Of a DNA stretch of 64,000 nt, positions 23,113-33,053 are shown in pieces. The first letter of the stretch is position 1; every line of letters begins with the position of its first letter. Source of the DNA: Akebia trifoliata (taxonomy: Eukaryota; Streptophyta; Magnoliopsida; Ranunculales; Lardizabalaceae); assembly GCA_017979445.1 (NCBI GenBank), contig CM030715.1, positions 8,796,187 through 8,860,186 on the forward strand, given 5' to 3'. Made by a program: the position numbers and the translations under genes. Under the pieces are notes generated by a model that had not been told where the DNA came from, made no database searches, and saw nothing but the letters and a program-made list of their open reading frames with translations.

Positions 23113-24640
23113 TCAGGACAACTGCATAGTTCTACGCTTCACGTCATCTAAGGAAGGCCAAGAATCCGTACACAATGACCTGCAAAGAAGAAAGTAATCA
23201 AGAAAATTGATAAGGTATAGAGCAAGGTATATGAAGATAAATGAGGGTATTACCTGGTAGAGGCCCTGGGCGAACCTCCCAAAAGCCAAATCAGGGTTGG
23301 CAAGATCAACAAGCTCCATGTCTTAGGAAGGAATGAAGTGGGAGAAGAGTGAGGCAGCGATCATAGGGCTCCTCACCCCGTTGTCTTTGTTGGTGACTAG
23401 GCCAACACCCTTAGTAAAATCAGGTCGCCAGATCATGTTCTCATGCCCACCATCGAAGAGTCCTTCCCTATTTGACTAGCAAAAGGCTAGATCCTCAAGG
23501 GGATCTTGTAGTCATTAGGGCCTTTTTGTTCTGGTTCATTTGGAAGAGAAGAAGCACGCTTTCTCTTGAGCCTATGCTTCTTACGTTGTTGGAGCTTAGG
23601 AACAGGGTTGATCTCCTTAACGTCGGAGACCTGCCACTTCAAGATAAGGGCCCTTTCGGGCAACTCAGTAAGTGTAGCTTGTTTGCTACAAACTAACACC
23701 AACTGCTCAACTCTAGCAGTTGTGTGGTGTCATGAGGAGCTAGATTTCTCTTTTTCTTCTTGTTTTACTCACTAAGGGGCTAGTTAGCCCTAGCGAAATG
23801 GGGAAGAGAGAGGGGGAAGTCTGAGATGTCAATGTTCATGATGTTAGAAGAGGGTTTTGGTGTAGGGTAAGGGCTAAGTTGGGAGAAAAAATGAGTAGGG
23901 GGTGAGGAGGTGCTTTTAGTAACCTACTCGGAAGGATAAGCAGGAGCATGTCATGTAGGTGGTCGAGGCAAGAGAGAATGAGAAAGTTGGGCCTACTTTC
24001 CTTCGTTTGGGCTTCCATAGCTCCTTTCTTTTTTTTCTTTGGTGGCTTGGTGTTGCTCTTTCCTAGACTCTACAACAGAATGAGTAGAAGAACCTGCAAA
24101 GGAGCCAAAGTCAATTTAGAAAAAGTGTAACGGAAAAAAAAATTTATTAGAAGCCAAAGGTGTGGCTTACCCTGGAAGGCTTGAGGAACCCCAAACCCCT
24201 CACAAGGAGCCAAATTCCTTGTCCCCAGAAATGATCAAGGTATCCTTGTACTACTTTTTGGCAACACTGGAAAGAGAATGCACTAGAGCGACAATTACAT
24301 TCTTGGAAGACAATGAGTAAAACCCGAAATGCTGAGGGATGGCCTTTAGGTTGTACATAGAGAGGAAGTGATTGGAGGTTATCCCCAATTCCTTTATCTT
24401 CTCCACTAAGTCGTAGAAGTTGCCTGACATCTGGCCTGGGGCCCGATTGATTTTTCTTAGTACCTCCCTGATGAAGGGAGAGAAGGGGAAGCTTAGGCCA
24501 GTCTTAATTTGGCTGGCATAAACTAAAATTTCCCCCTGACGACATTCATCAAGGTTGTTAGGATTTTGGTAAACCCTAATAGACATAGAAGTGGGGATCA
24601 AGAAATCCCTACGGAGTCAAGCAATGTTGATGGCCATTGA
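23113..24640 (-). pseudogene. Multi-exon gypsy-type transposon gene remnant
   Basis: A minus-strand block (24601-24251) reads ...GLSFPFSPFIREVLRKINRA, then PGQMSGNFYDLVEKIKELGI. This resembles the putative gypsy-type transposon domain common in plant genomes (PF04195-like). Probable introns: donor GTAAGCC near 24172 to acceptor TTTGCAG near 24095, and donor GTAATACC near 23254 to acceptor TTTGCAG near 23180. A basic stretch (RKKHRLKRKRAS) is at 23580. A stop lies between the likely start (about 24634) and the domain. Function unknown; transposon origin inferred from the domain. Confidence 0.5.
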
Positions 24641-24803
24641 AAAACTAGAAATTACAAATGAGTAAAAAGTAAAAGGGAAAAGTAGAAAATTACCTCTAAA
24701 TGAGAGGTAAAAATGGCTAGAAGTCTGAAAGACTTCAGAGGCACTAGAAGATGAATTCGCAAGTGTAGAGGGACGATAGAAAGGGAAAGTAATTGGGGAC
24801 TCC

Positions 24804-24812
24804 TTATTTATA
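24804..24812 (-). promoter_or_regulatory. TATA box upstream of the 23113-24640 remnant
   Basis: The minus strand reads CTATAAATAAGG, about 170 bp upstream of the first in-frame Met region. Confidence 0.4.
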
Positions 24813-25199
24813 GTAGGGAAAGAAAGAATACTTACGCCTATGGAGGGTAACTTCTTCTAGCCTAATCGTCGCAGCCTTTGGGTTTAGTAAGGATGTTAGT
24901 GGGGCACGTGTACGACTACAGATGAGAGACGATTCGTCTCAGTTGGTTAAAAGAATCGAAGCGACACTACATTTAATGCGTTGATACGTTAACGACAGAA
25001 GTAATGATAGGAGATAATGACAATCAATTATAAGAGAAACATGTGTCTCGAGAAGATGATGATACTTCATGTCTCCTCGAGATGGGATTAATGTAGAGGG
25101 TAATAATGGAATGTTATCTAGACCGTACACGTGTCCTATTGAGTAGGTGGTACCTGGAATCCTACCCAACAACAAGGCAGACCAAGTCAATAACACTTG

Positions 25200-25690
25200 G
25201 TTTGACTGATGGGGCATGACAACATAAAGAGATATCTGGTCTGCTTAGCAAGGTAGGCCTAGTCCAAATATTTGCGTGATTCTGGATTATGCATATCAAG
25301 TCCGAAGATCTCGGAAAGGATCTCTCAGGAATATTAGACTCAATCTCAAATATCCCAATTCTGTTTAAGATCCTTGTAATGAGAGGATTCACCGTAATCA
25401 AATCCCAATTAAGGGAGAAGCTCTAATTGGAAGGGAGGACTTATAAATAGAGGAATCAACAGAGGCAAGGGGGTCTTTTGGTGGAACTGAGGGAAAGAGA
25501 GTTTTTATTTTTGAATTCTATTTTTCTACAACTCTAACTTGAGCATCGGAAGATTATTGGTAGGTACCACATCGGTGCTTATAAAAGGAACATAAGAGCT
25601 ACTTCAGATTAGTAGGACATAGTCGATCAAGGTAAAACCCGATTCCGCCTCTACAATTATATTGTTATCCATATCTCGGAAATCCTTCTA
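25200..25690 (+). repeat. LTR-like promoter region of an unidentified element, plus strand
   Basis: A start like TGATGGGGCATGACA at 25209 leads to a TATA box (CTTATAAATAGAGG, 25440-25453). About 85 bp further is CTAACTTGAGCATCGGAAG, a block often seen in R/U5 of plant gypsy LTRs. The end is not defined and no coding sequence of the element follows. 24890-25200 may be further U3 sequence. Confidence 0.4.
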
Positions 25691-25699
25691 TATATTAGT

Positions 25700-26613
25700 A
25701 CATGGTCTAGACCCTTTCTTCAAAGAGATTCTCTATTTGTTAAAAAAAATGGATAAAATTTATTTGGTTTTTTTTTTTTTCTTTATTATGTAGATATTAT
25801 AATCATTTTCAAAAAAGCAAAAGCATTTTTAGGGTTTAGAAATTATAATAATTCATAATAATAATGCTAATTATATTCTTCAAATAATCGTTTTGGATAT
25901 TAAATGAAGTGTTTATAGGTTGATTTGATATATTATTTATAATCAAATTTTTAGGAAATTTAGCTGATGTTGTTCTTGGGTATTATGCTATTGGACCTTA
26001 TCGGTGAGATTATATTTATTATTATTATTATCATTATTATTATAGTCTTTTCACTTGTAATTATTTTTCATCCTCAATTTAGGGTTTCTTTAAATTAAAC
26101 CTAAATAACAGGAGATTTATAAACTTCGTCAAAATTTTATACCAATTTTTCTTAATTTTTTATTGGTCTTGAACCTTAGATTGGGTATTTGTAGATCAAG
26201 TTCAATGCTTCATATTTCAAAGCATCTATCACTACAAGTATAATAGTATTCACTTTCACCTCCCTTAATTTTTTCATCTTCTTTGGTTTAATATATAAAT
26301 TTTAATAAACAAGTAATTGTAGAGGCATCCAAAGATATTGGTAGGGTTAAACATCAAGCGTGGTCTCCCTTACCGATTCTATTACATAAATTCAAGTTAT
26401 AAAGAAATTTAAAATTAAAAGAATCGCATCAAAACAAAATAATAAAAAATTAAAAGAAAAGAAAGTATTGAATATAAGATGAAACTGATATAAATCATAA
26501 TCACATAACAATTATTATGAATAAAAGACATAGAAAATATAAAATTAAAATTAAAAGAAAAGAATGTATTAAATAAAATTAATATAATTCAAATAATTGA
26601 TTTTTCTATATAT
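25700..26613. other. AT-rich intergenic stretch, nothing recognised
   Basis: Over 70% A/T with short ATT/TTA runs (26008-26045). No coding frame, hairpin or end structure is supported. Confidence 0.5.
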
Positions 26614-26622
26614 TTTAAAATT

Positions 26623-26975
26623 GGGGGGCGTTCAATGGCTAACTTTTTGGCAAAACATTTTTCAAAACATGAGTTAGAGGTTTTGGAATGGGCTGATTTT
26701 TGGTGAGGATGATCTCTACGGTGAGGAGATCGTCATCATCAAAAATCAGCCCATTCCAAAACTTCTAACCCCATCAAAAACAGTTTACAAAAAATGGACG
26801 GTCCACGATTTTCAGCTTGTAAACATGGGTTAGAAGTTTTGGAATGGGCTGATTTTTGGTGAGGATGATCTCCTCACCGTAGAGATCATCCTCACTAAAA
26901 ATCAGCCCATTTCAAAACTTCTAACTCATGTTTTGAAAAATGTTTTGCCAAAAAATTTGCCATTGAGCGCTACCC
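26623..26975. mobile_element. Foldback MITE unit 1 (353 bp) with 9-bp target duplication
   Basis: The ends are GGGGGGCGTTCAATGGCTAA and, inverted, GGGTAGCGCTCAATGGCAAA. They are flanked by TTTAAAATT at 26614-26622 and again at 26976-26984. The 9-bp duplication is the size made by Mutator-like transposases. Inside are two copies of the 32-bp-stem hairpin module (near 26685 and 26838), separated by a unique-type bridge (ATGGACGGTCCACGATTT). It has type A ends (GGCAAAACATTTTTCAAAAC). Confidence 0.8.
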
Positions 26976-26984
26976 TTTAAAATT

Positions 26985-28160
26985 AATGATTAAGAATTAC
27001 AGATGTCCGTGTGAGTGCACCACTTCTTCAAAAAATTTGGAAACACATCCTCATATAACATGAAGAAAATAGAAGAGAATCTCTCTCTCTCCCATTTTTA
27101 ATATACTATTTGTAATTCAAACCAAATATCTTCTTATATGATTTTGAAAAACAAATAGACATGTATCTAATCCAACTTCAAGAGAAAAAATGTTTAGAAT
27201 GAAGAGAAGAAATTATTAAATATGGAGTCAAATGGGTTACTGGTCCAGCCAGTTGAACCGGACGGATCAAATGGTTATTTAAAAATTGGATTGGCGACGC
27301 AAAGATTGCGGGTCTAATCCAACCCGATCTGGTCCGGATTTTAAAACATTGAAACAAACGAACGTGATTTGGGATGTGCAAGATTACACGGTTTTGAAGA
27401 TTACACATGTTTTTCTAATTTTCAAAAGAGAAACATTTTACTTACTAACTTAGTAAAGATTTTATGCTTTACTAAGGATTGTTTTGCTCAAATTGATTAT
27501 CACATTAGCAATCCAATACTACAGCTCTCTCCAAGGTTTTGAAAATGGACAGTTATTGAACTTCCACCTAATTCGTAAATATAAAATTTCAAATCAATGA
27601 TGAAATTAAAATAATATATATATATTTTTTTAATTTTCTTTTTTAAAGTTCAGAGAATTTTGTCCTCACAATCTTGAAGCATCAGATCATATTTTTTTAT
27701 GTCACAAGGTGAGTCCAAGGACCCTTAGCAAGGGTGAAATGCTCACTAACTTTTTAAGGCTCGTCAGACTCTTTTTAAGGCAAACCAACTTGATTTTAGG
27801 GATGTGCAATTGTAATTTTCTAATTTTTTCAAATTTAACGTCACTTAGGATTCTATCCCCGTGTTTCTTTTCTTTTTATATTAAAAAAATATATATATGC
27901 AACTTCAATTGGTGTTTTTGGTTCCTAATAGTATCTTGGCGAAACAATTTTCTTTTTGCTAAATATTTATTATCACAAGTTTTTTAAATTATAATTTCTC
28001 ATATTATTCATAAATTTAAAATGATTTGATAGGTATATATATAAGCCAAGATATTGGGTTTTCAAACCATGCATTATCTTCCGCTAGAGATCTCACTTGA
28101 GAGAGTTCAAAGAATTTGAGAGATCTCACTTGAGAAAGTTCAAGAAATCAAGAAAATTTT
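26985..28160. other. Intergenic between foldback unit 1 and the array
   Basis: Apart from the dispersed repeat at 27440-27790 there are an AT-rich tract with (TA)n at 27613 and 27885, and a hAT-like stretch with GTTGAACCGGACGG (27250). A 40-bp direct duplication with GAGATCTCACTTGAGA lies at 28089-28146. No gene is supported. Confidence 0.45.
27440..27790. repeat. Dispersed repeat related to 37265-37720 and 59705-59960
   Basis: Shared blocks with 37265-37720 include TACTAACTTA, CCAAGGTTTTGAAAATGGACA and CACAAGGTGAG...TTAGCAAG. The inverse of the middle block is at 59768-59793. No protein is coded. The type of element is not determined. Confidence 0.5.
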
Positions 28161-28183
28161 AAATATATATATATATATATAAA

Positions 28184-28378
28184 TGGTTTACAAAAAATGG
28201 ATGGTCCACGATTTTTCAACTTGTAAACTGGGGCTAGAAGTTTTGGAATGGGCTGATTTTTGGTGAGGATGATCTCCTCACCGTAGAGATCATCCTCACC
28301 AAAAATCAGCCCATTCCAAAACCTCTAACCCATGTTTTGAAAAATGTTTTGTCAAAATGTTTGTTGCTGAATGGGAAC
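28184..28378. repeat. Foldback unit 2 (half element)
   Basis: It starts abruptly within the bridge (AAATGGTTTACAAAAAATGG) after a (TA)n run. One hairpin and one type A end (GTTTGTTGCTGAATGGGAAC) remain. The left half is missing. Confidence 0.75.
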
Positions 28379-28386
28379 TATATATA

Positions 28387-28754
28387 GGGAAATGTTCAGC
28401 AACAAACATTTTGGCAAAATATTTTTCAAAACATAGGTTAGAGGTTTTGGAATGAGCTGATTTTTGATGAGGATGATCTCCTCACCATAGAGATCATCCT
28501 CACCAAAAATTAGCTCATTCCAAAACTTCTAACCCCATCAAAAATGGTTTACAAAAAATAGATAGTCCACGACTTTTCAACTTGTAAACATGGGGCTAAA
28601 AATTTCGGAATGGGCTGATTTTTGGTGAGAATGATCTTTTAATCATAGAGATCATCCTCACCAAAAATCAGCCCATTCCAAAACTTCTAACCCATGTAGG
28701 ACAAAACATGTTTGTTAAAGTGTAGGGTAAAGCTTAGGGTGTTGAACATTTCCC
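28387..28754. repeat. Foldback unit 3 (368 bp, ends A and B)
   Basis: The left end is type A (GTTCAGCAACAAACATTTTG) and the right end is type B (AGCTTAGGGTGTTGAACATT). Two hairpins and one bridge. The ends do not match, so it is a mosaic. Confidence 0.8.
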
Positions 28755-28774
28755 TATATATATATATATATATA

Positions 28775-29155
28775 GGGTCCCGTTCGGCACCCTAAGTTTT
28801 ACCACACACTTTAACAAATGCGTTTTGTCTTACATGGGTTAGAAGTTTCGGAATGAGCTGATTTTTGGTGAGGATGATCTCTATGGTGAGGAGATCATCC
28901 TCACCAAAAATCAGCTCATTCCAAAACTTCTAACCCCATCAAAATTGATTTACAAAAAATGGACGGTCCACGATTTTTCAACGTGTAAACATGGGGCTAA
29001 ACATTTCGGAATGGGCTGATTTTTGGGGAGGATGATCTTCTAATCATAGAGATCATCCTCACCAAAAATCAGCTCATTCCAAAACTTCTAACCCATGTAG
29101 GACAAAAAACGTTTGTTAAAGTGTGTGGTAAAACTTAGGGTGCTGAACATTTCCC
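28775..29155. repeat. Foldback unit 4 (381 bp, ends B/B)
   Basis: Type B ends on both sides (GTTCGGCACCCTAAGTTTTA and inverse). Two hairpins around one bridge. 381 bp is the modal size, shared with units 6, 7 and 9. Confidence 0.8.
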
Positions 29156-29172
29156 ATATATATATATATATA

Positions 29173-29711
29173 GGGTCCCGTTCAGCACCCTAAGCTTTAC
29201 CACACACTTTAACAAACGTGTTTTGTCTTACATGGGTTAGAAGTTTTGGAATGGGCTGATTTTTGGAGAGGATGATCTCTATGGTGAGGAGATCATCCTC
29301 ACCAAAAATCAGCTCATTCCAAAACTTCTAACTCCATCAAAAATGGTTTACAAAAAATGGACGGTCCACGATTTTTCAACGTGTAAACATGGGGCTAAAC
29401 ATTTCTGAATGGGCTGATTTTTGGGGAGGATGATCTTCTAATTATAGAGATCATCCTCACCAAAAATCAGCCCATTCCAAAATGTTTAGCCCCATGTTTA
29501 CACGTTGAAAAATCGTGGACCGTCCATTTTTTGTAAATCATTTTTGATGGAGTTAGAAGTTTTGGAATGAGCTGATTTTTGGTGAGGATGATCTCCTCAC
29601 CATAGAGATCATCCTCACCAAAAATCAGCCCATTCCAAAACTTCTAACCCATGTAAGACAAAACACGTTTGTTAAAGTGTGTGGTAAAACTTAGGGTGCT
29701 GAACGTGACCC
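29173..29711. repeat. Foldback unit 5 (539 bp, three hairpins)
   Basis: Type B ends with three hairpins and two bridges in inverted orientation. The whole unit is close to one large palindrome centred on the middle hairpin (about 29440). Confidence 0.8.
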
Positions 29712-29733
29712 ATATATATATATATATATATAT

Positions 29734-30114
29734 GAACAGCGTTTCTAAGACTCATATTGGGACTCACATTGCGACACACCGTTTTGTCTTATATGGGCAA
29801 AAATATTTGGAATGGGCTGATTTTTTGTGAGGATGATCTCTATGGTGAGGAGATCATCCTTGCCAAAAATCAGCTCATTATGAAACTTCTAGACCGTCCA
29901 ATTTTTGTTGAAAAATTATAGACCGTCCAATTTTTGTAAATCAATTTTGATGGGGTTAGAAGTTTTGGAATGGGATAATTTTTTGCCAGGATGATCCCCT
30001 CATCACAGAGATCATCCTCACAAAAACTCAGCTCATTCCAAACATTTTTGCCCATATAAGACAAAACGGTGTGTCGCAATGTGAGTCTCAATATGAGTCT
30101 TAGGAACGTGACCC
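29734..30114. repeat. Foldback unit 6 (381 bp, type D ends)
   Basis: Type D ends: GACTCACATTGCGACACACC on the left and its inverse on the right. The inner part uses ATATGGGCAAAAATATTTGG instead of the ATGGGTTAGAAG block. Confidence 0.8.
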
Positions 30115-30128
30115 TATATATATATATA

Positions 30129-30509
30129 GGGAAATGTTCAGCACCCTAAGTTTTACCACACACTTTAACAAACGTTTTTTGTCTTACATGGGTTAGAAGT
30201 TTTGGAATTGGCTGATTTTTGGTGAGGATGATCTCTATGATTAGAAGATCTTCCTCCCCAAAAATCAGCCCATTCCAAAATGTTTAGCCCCATGTTTACA
30301 CGTTGAAAAATTGAGGACCGTCCATTTTTTGTAAACCATTTTTGATGGGGTTAGAAGTTTTGGAATGAGCTGATTTTTGGTGAGGATGATCTCCTCACCA
30401 TAGAGATCATCCTCACCAAAAATCAGCTCATTCCAAAACTTCTAACCCATGTAGGACAAAAAACGTTTGTTAAAGTGTGTGGTAAAACTTAGGGTGCTGA
30501 ACATTTCCC
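30129..30509. repeat. Foldback unit 7 (381 bp, ends B/B)
   Basis: Same plan and length as unit 4, with the bridge inverted relative to it. Confidence 0.8.
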
Positions 30510-30527
30510 ATATATATATATATATAT

Positions 30528-30750
30528 GAGTCCCGTTCAGCACCAAATATTTTGGCCAACATTTTAGCCAAAAATTTTTGTCCTACATAGGTTAGAAGTT
30601 TTGGAATTGGCTGATTTTTGGTGAGGATGATCTCCTCACCATAGAGATCATCCTCACCAAAAATCAGCTCATTCCAAAACTTCTAACCCATGTAGGACAA
30701 AAAACGTTTGTTAAAGTGTGTGGTAAAGCTTAGGGTGCTGAACATTTCCC
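30528..30750. repeat. Foldback unit 8 (223 bp, ends C and B, one hairpin)
   Basis: The left end is type C (GTTCAGCACCAAATATTTTG) and the right is type B. A single hairpin and no bridge make it the smallest complete unit. Confidence 0.8.
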
Positions 30751-30766
30751 ATATATATATATATAT

Positions 30767-31147
30767 GGGTCCCGTTCAACACCCTAAGCTTTACCACACA
30801 CTTTAACAAACGTGTTTTGTCCTACATGGGTTAGAAGTTTTGGAATAGGCTGATTTTTGGTGAGGATGATCTCTATGGTGAGGAGATCATCCTCACCAAA
30901 AATCAGCTCATTCCAAAACTTCTAACCCCATCAAAATTGATTTACAAAAAATGGACGGTCCACGATTTTTCAACGTGTAAACATGGGGCTAAACATTTCG
31001 GAATGGGCTTATTTTTGGTGAGGATGATCTTCTAATCATAGAGATCATCCTCACAAAAAATCAGCTCATTCCAAAACTTCTAACCCATGTAGGACAAAAA
31101 ACGTTTGTTAAAGTGTGTGGTAAAACTTAGGGTGCTGAACATTTCCC
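30767..31147. repeat. Foldback unit 9 (381 bp, ends B/B)
   Basis: Same plan, orientation and length as unit 4; the two are very similar throughout. Confidence 0.8.
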
Positions 31148-31175
<28 letters not shown>

Positions 31176-31178
<3 letters not shown>

Positions 31179-31821
31179 TCCCGTTCAGCACCAAATATTT
31201 TGGCCAACATTTTAGCCAACCATTTTTGTCCTACATAGGTTAGAAGTTTTGGAATTGGCTGATTTTTGGTGAGGATGATCTCTACGGTGAGGAGATTATC
31301 CTCACCAAAAATCAATCAATTCCAAAACTTCTAGCCCCATGTTTACAAGTTGAAAAATTGAGGACCGTCCATTTTTTGTAAATCATTTTTTATTGGATTA
31401 AAAGTTTTGGAATGGGCTGATTTTTGGTGATAATGATCTCCTCACCGTAGAGATCATCCTCACCAAAAATCAGCCCATTCCAAAACCTCTAACCCATGTT
31501 TGGCAAAAGATTTTTCAAAACATGGGTTAGAGGTTTTGGAATTGGGTGATTTTTGGTGAGTTTCTACGGTGAGGAGATCATCATCACCAAAAATCAGCCC
31601 ATTCCAAAACTTCTAACCCCATCAAAAATGGTTTACAAAAAATGGACAGTCCACAATTTTTCAACATGTAAACTGGGGCTAGAAGTTTTGGAATGGGCTG
31701 ATTTTTTGTGAGGATGATCTCCTCACCGTAGAGATCATCCTCACAAAAATTCAGCCAATTCCAAAACCTCTAACCCATATTTTGAAAATGTTTTGCCAAA
31801 ATGTTTGTTGCTGAACAGGAC

Positions 31822-31823
<2 letters not shown>
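31176..31823. repeat. Foldback unit 10 (648 bp, four hairpins, ends C and A)
   Basis: It looks like two units fused head to tail without a (TA)n between them. The join is near 31500, where two type A ends meet without their outermost bases (GGCAAAAGATTTTTCAAAAC). Confidence 0.75.
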
Positions 31824-31867
<44 letters not shown>

Positions 31868-31869
<2 letters not shown>

Positions 31870-32247
31870 GTCGGGTTCCGTAGACCCCCATTACGACTCA
31901 CATTGCGACACAGTGTTTCGTCTTATATGGGCAAAAATGTTTGGAATGGGCTGATTTTTTGTGAGGATGATCTCTATGGTGAGGAGATCATCCTTGCCAA
32001 AAATCAGCTCATTATGAAATTTCTATCCCCATGTTTACAAGTTGAAAAATTTTAGACCGTCCAATTTTTGTAAATCAATTTTGATGGGGTTAGAAGTTTT
32101 GGAATGGGATGATTTTTTGCAAGGATGATCCCCTCATCACAGAGATCATTCTCACAAAAAATCAGTCTATTCCAAACATTTTTGCCCATATAAGACAAAC
32201 ACTGTGTCGTAATGAAAGTCGTAATGGGGGTCGTAGGAACCCCACCC
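31868..32247. repeat. Foldback unit 11 (380 bp, type D ends)
   Basis: Type D variant with GGGTCGGGTTCCGTAGACCC at the left. It follows the longest (TA)n run, 44 bp at 31824-31867. Confidence 0.8.
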
Positions 32248-32257
32248 TATATATATA

Positions 32258-32611
32258 GGGAAATGTTCAGCAACAAACATTTTGGCAAAACATAGGTTAG
32301 AAGTTTTGGAATTGGCTGATTTTTGGTGAGGATGATCTCTATAGTGAAGAGATCATCATCATCAAAAATCAGCCCATTCTAAAACTTCTAACCCCATCAA
32401 AAATGATTTACAAAAAATGGACGGTCCACGATTTTTCAACTTGTAAACATGGGGCTAGAAGTTTTGGAATGGGCTGATTTTTGGTGAGGATGATCTCCTC
32501 ACCATAGAGATCATCCTCACCAAAAATCAGCCCATTCTGAAACCTATTACCCATGTTTTGAAAATGTTTTGCCAAAATGTTTGTCAAAATGTTTGTTGCT
32601 GAACGGGACCC
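32258..32611. repeat. Foldback unit 12 (354 bp, ends A/A)
   Basis: Type A ends on both sides, with two hairpins. The left end lacks ~20 bp of the A motif. Its length is close to unit 1 (353 bp). Confidence 0.8.
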
Positions 32612-32623
32612 TATATATATATA

Positions 32624-32981
32624 GGGTTAGAGGTTTTGGAATGGGTTGATTTTTGGTGATGATGATCTTTACGGTTGGAATGGGCTGATTTTTGGTGAGG
32701 ATGATCTCTACGGTGAGGAGATCATCATCACCAAAAATCAGCTCATTCCAAAACTTCTAGCCCCAGTTTACAAGTTGAAAAATCGTGGACCGTTCATTTT
32801 TTGTAAACCATTTTTGATGGGGTTAGAAGTTTTGGAATGGATTGATTTTTGGTGATGATGATCTCCTCACCGTAGAGATCATCCTCACCAAAAATCAGCC
32901 CATTCCAAAACTTTTAATCCATGTAGGACAAAAATGGTTGGCTAAAATGTTGGCCAAAATGTTTGGTGCTGAACGGGACCC
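32624..32981. repeat. Foldback unit 13 (358 bp, left end truncated, right end type C)
   Basis: It begins GGGTTAGAGG directly after (TA)n, lacking an end motif. The left hairpin is partly duplicated (32637-32745). The right end is type C (TTTGGTGCTGAACGGGACCC). Confidence 0.75.
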
Positions 32982-32994
32982 TATATATATATAT

Positions 32995-33053
32995 GGGAAA
33001 TGTTCAGCACCAAACATTTTGGCAAAACATTTTTCAAAACATGAGTTAGAAGT
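32995..33053. repeat. Foldback unit 14 (stub)
   Basis: Only the left end (GTTCAGCACCAAACATTTTG...CATGAGTTAGAAGT) remains. The chain ends here in unrelated sequence. Confidence 0.75.

Larger units (their letters stand above)
28184..33053. mobile_element. Chain of ~13 foldback units separated by (TA)n runs
   Basis: About 4.9 kb is made almost wholly of palindromic units of 223-648 bp (the 59-bp last one is a stub). Each boundary is a run of pure TA (8 to 44 bp). Units share one hairpin module: GGAATGGGCTGATTTTTGG plus GAGGATGATCTC, a 9-base loop (TACGGTGAG or its complement), then the inverse. They also share a bridge containing ATGGACGGTCCACGATTTTT. No transposase is coded, so they are non-autonomous. 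The 9-bp duplication of unit 1 suggests a Mutator-type mover. Repeated insertion into TA microsatellites would explain the bead-like structure. Confidence 0.85.

Noticed and set aside
28184..33053. CRISPR-like array or protein-coding repeats in the hairpin chain
   Set aside because: Repeats are palindromic and hundreds of bases long, spacers are TA runs, the source is a plant genome, and short frames are shadows of the hairpin stems.
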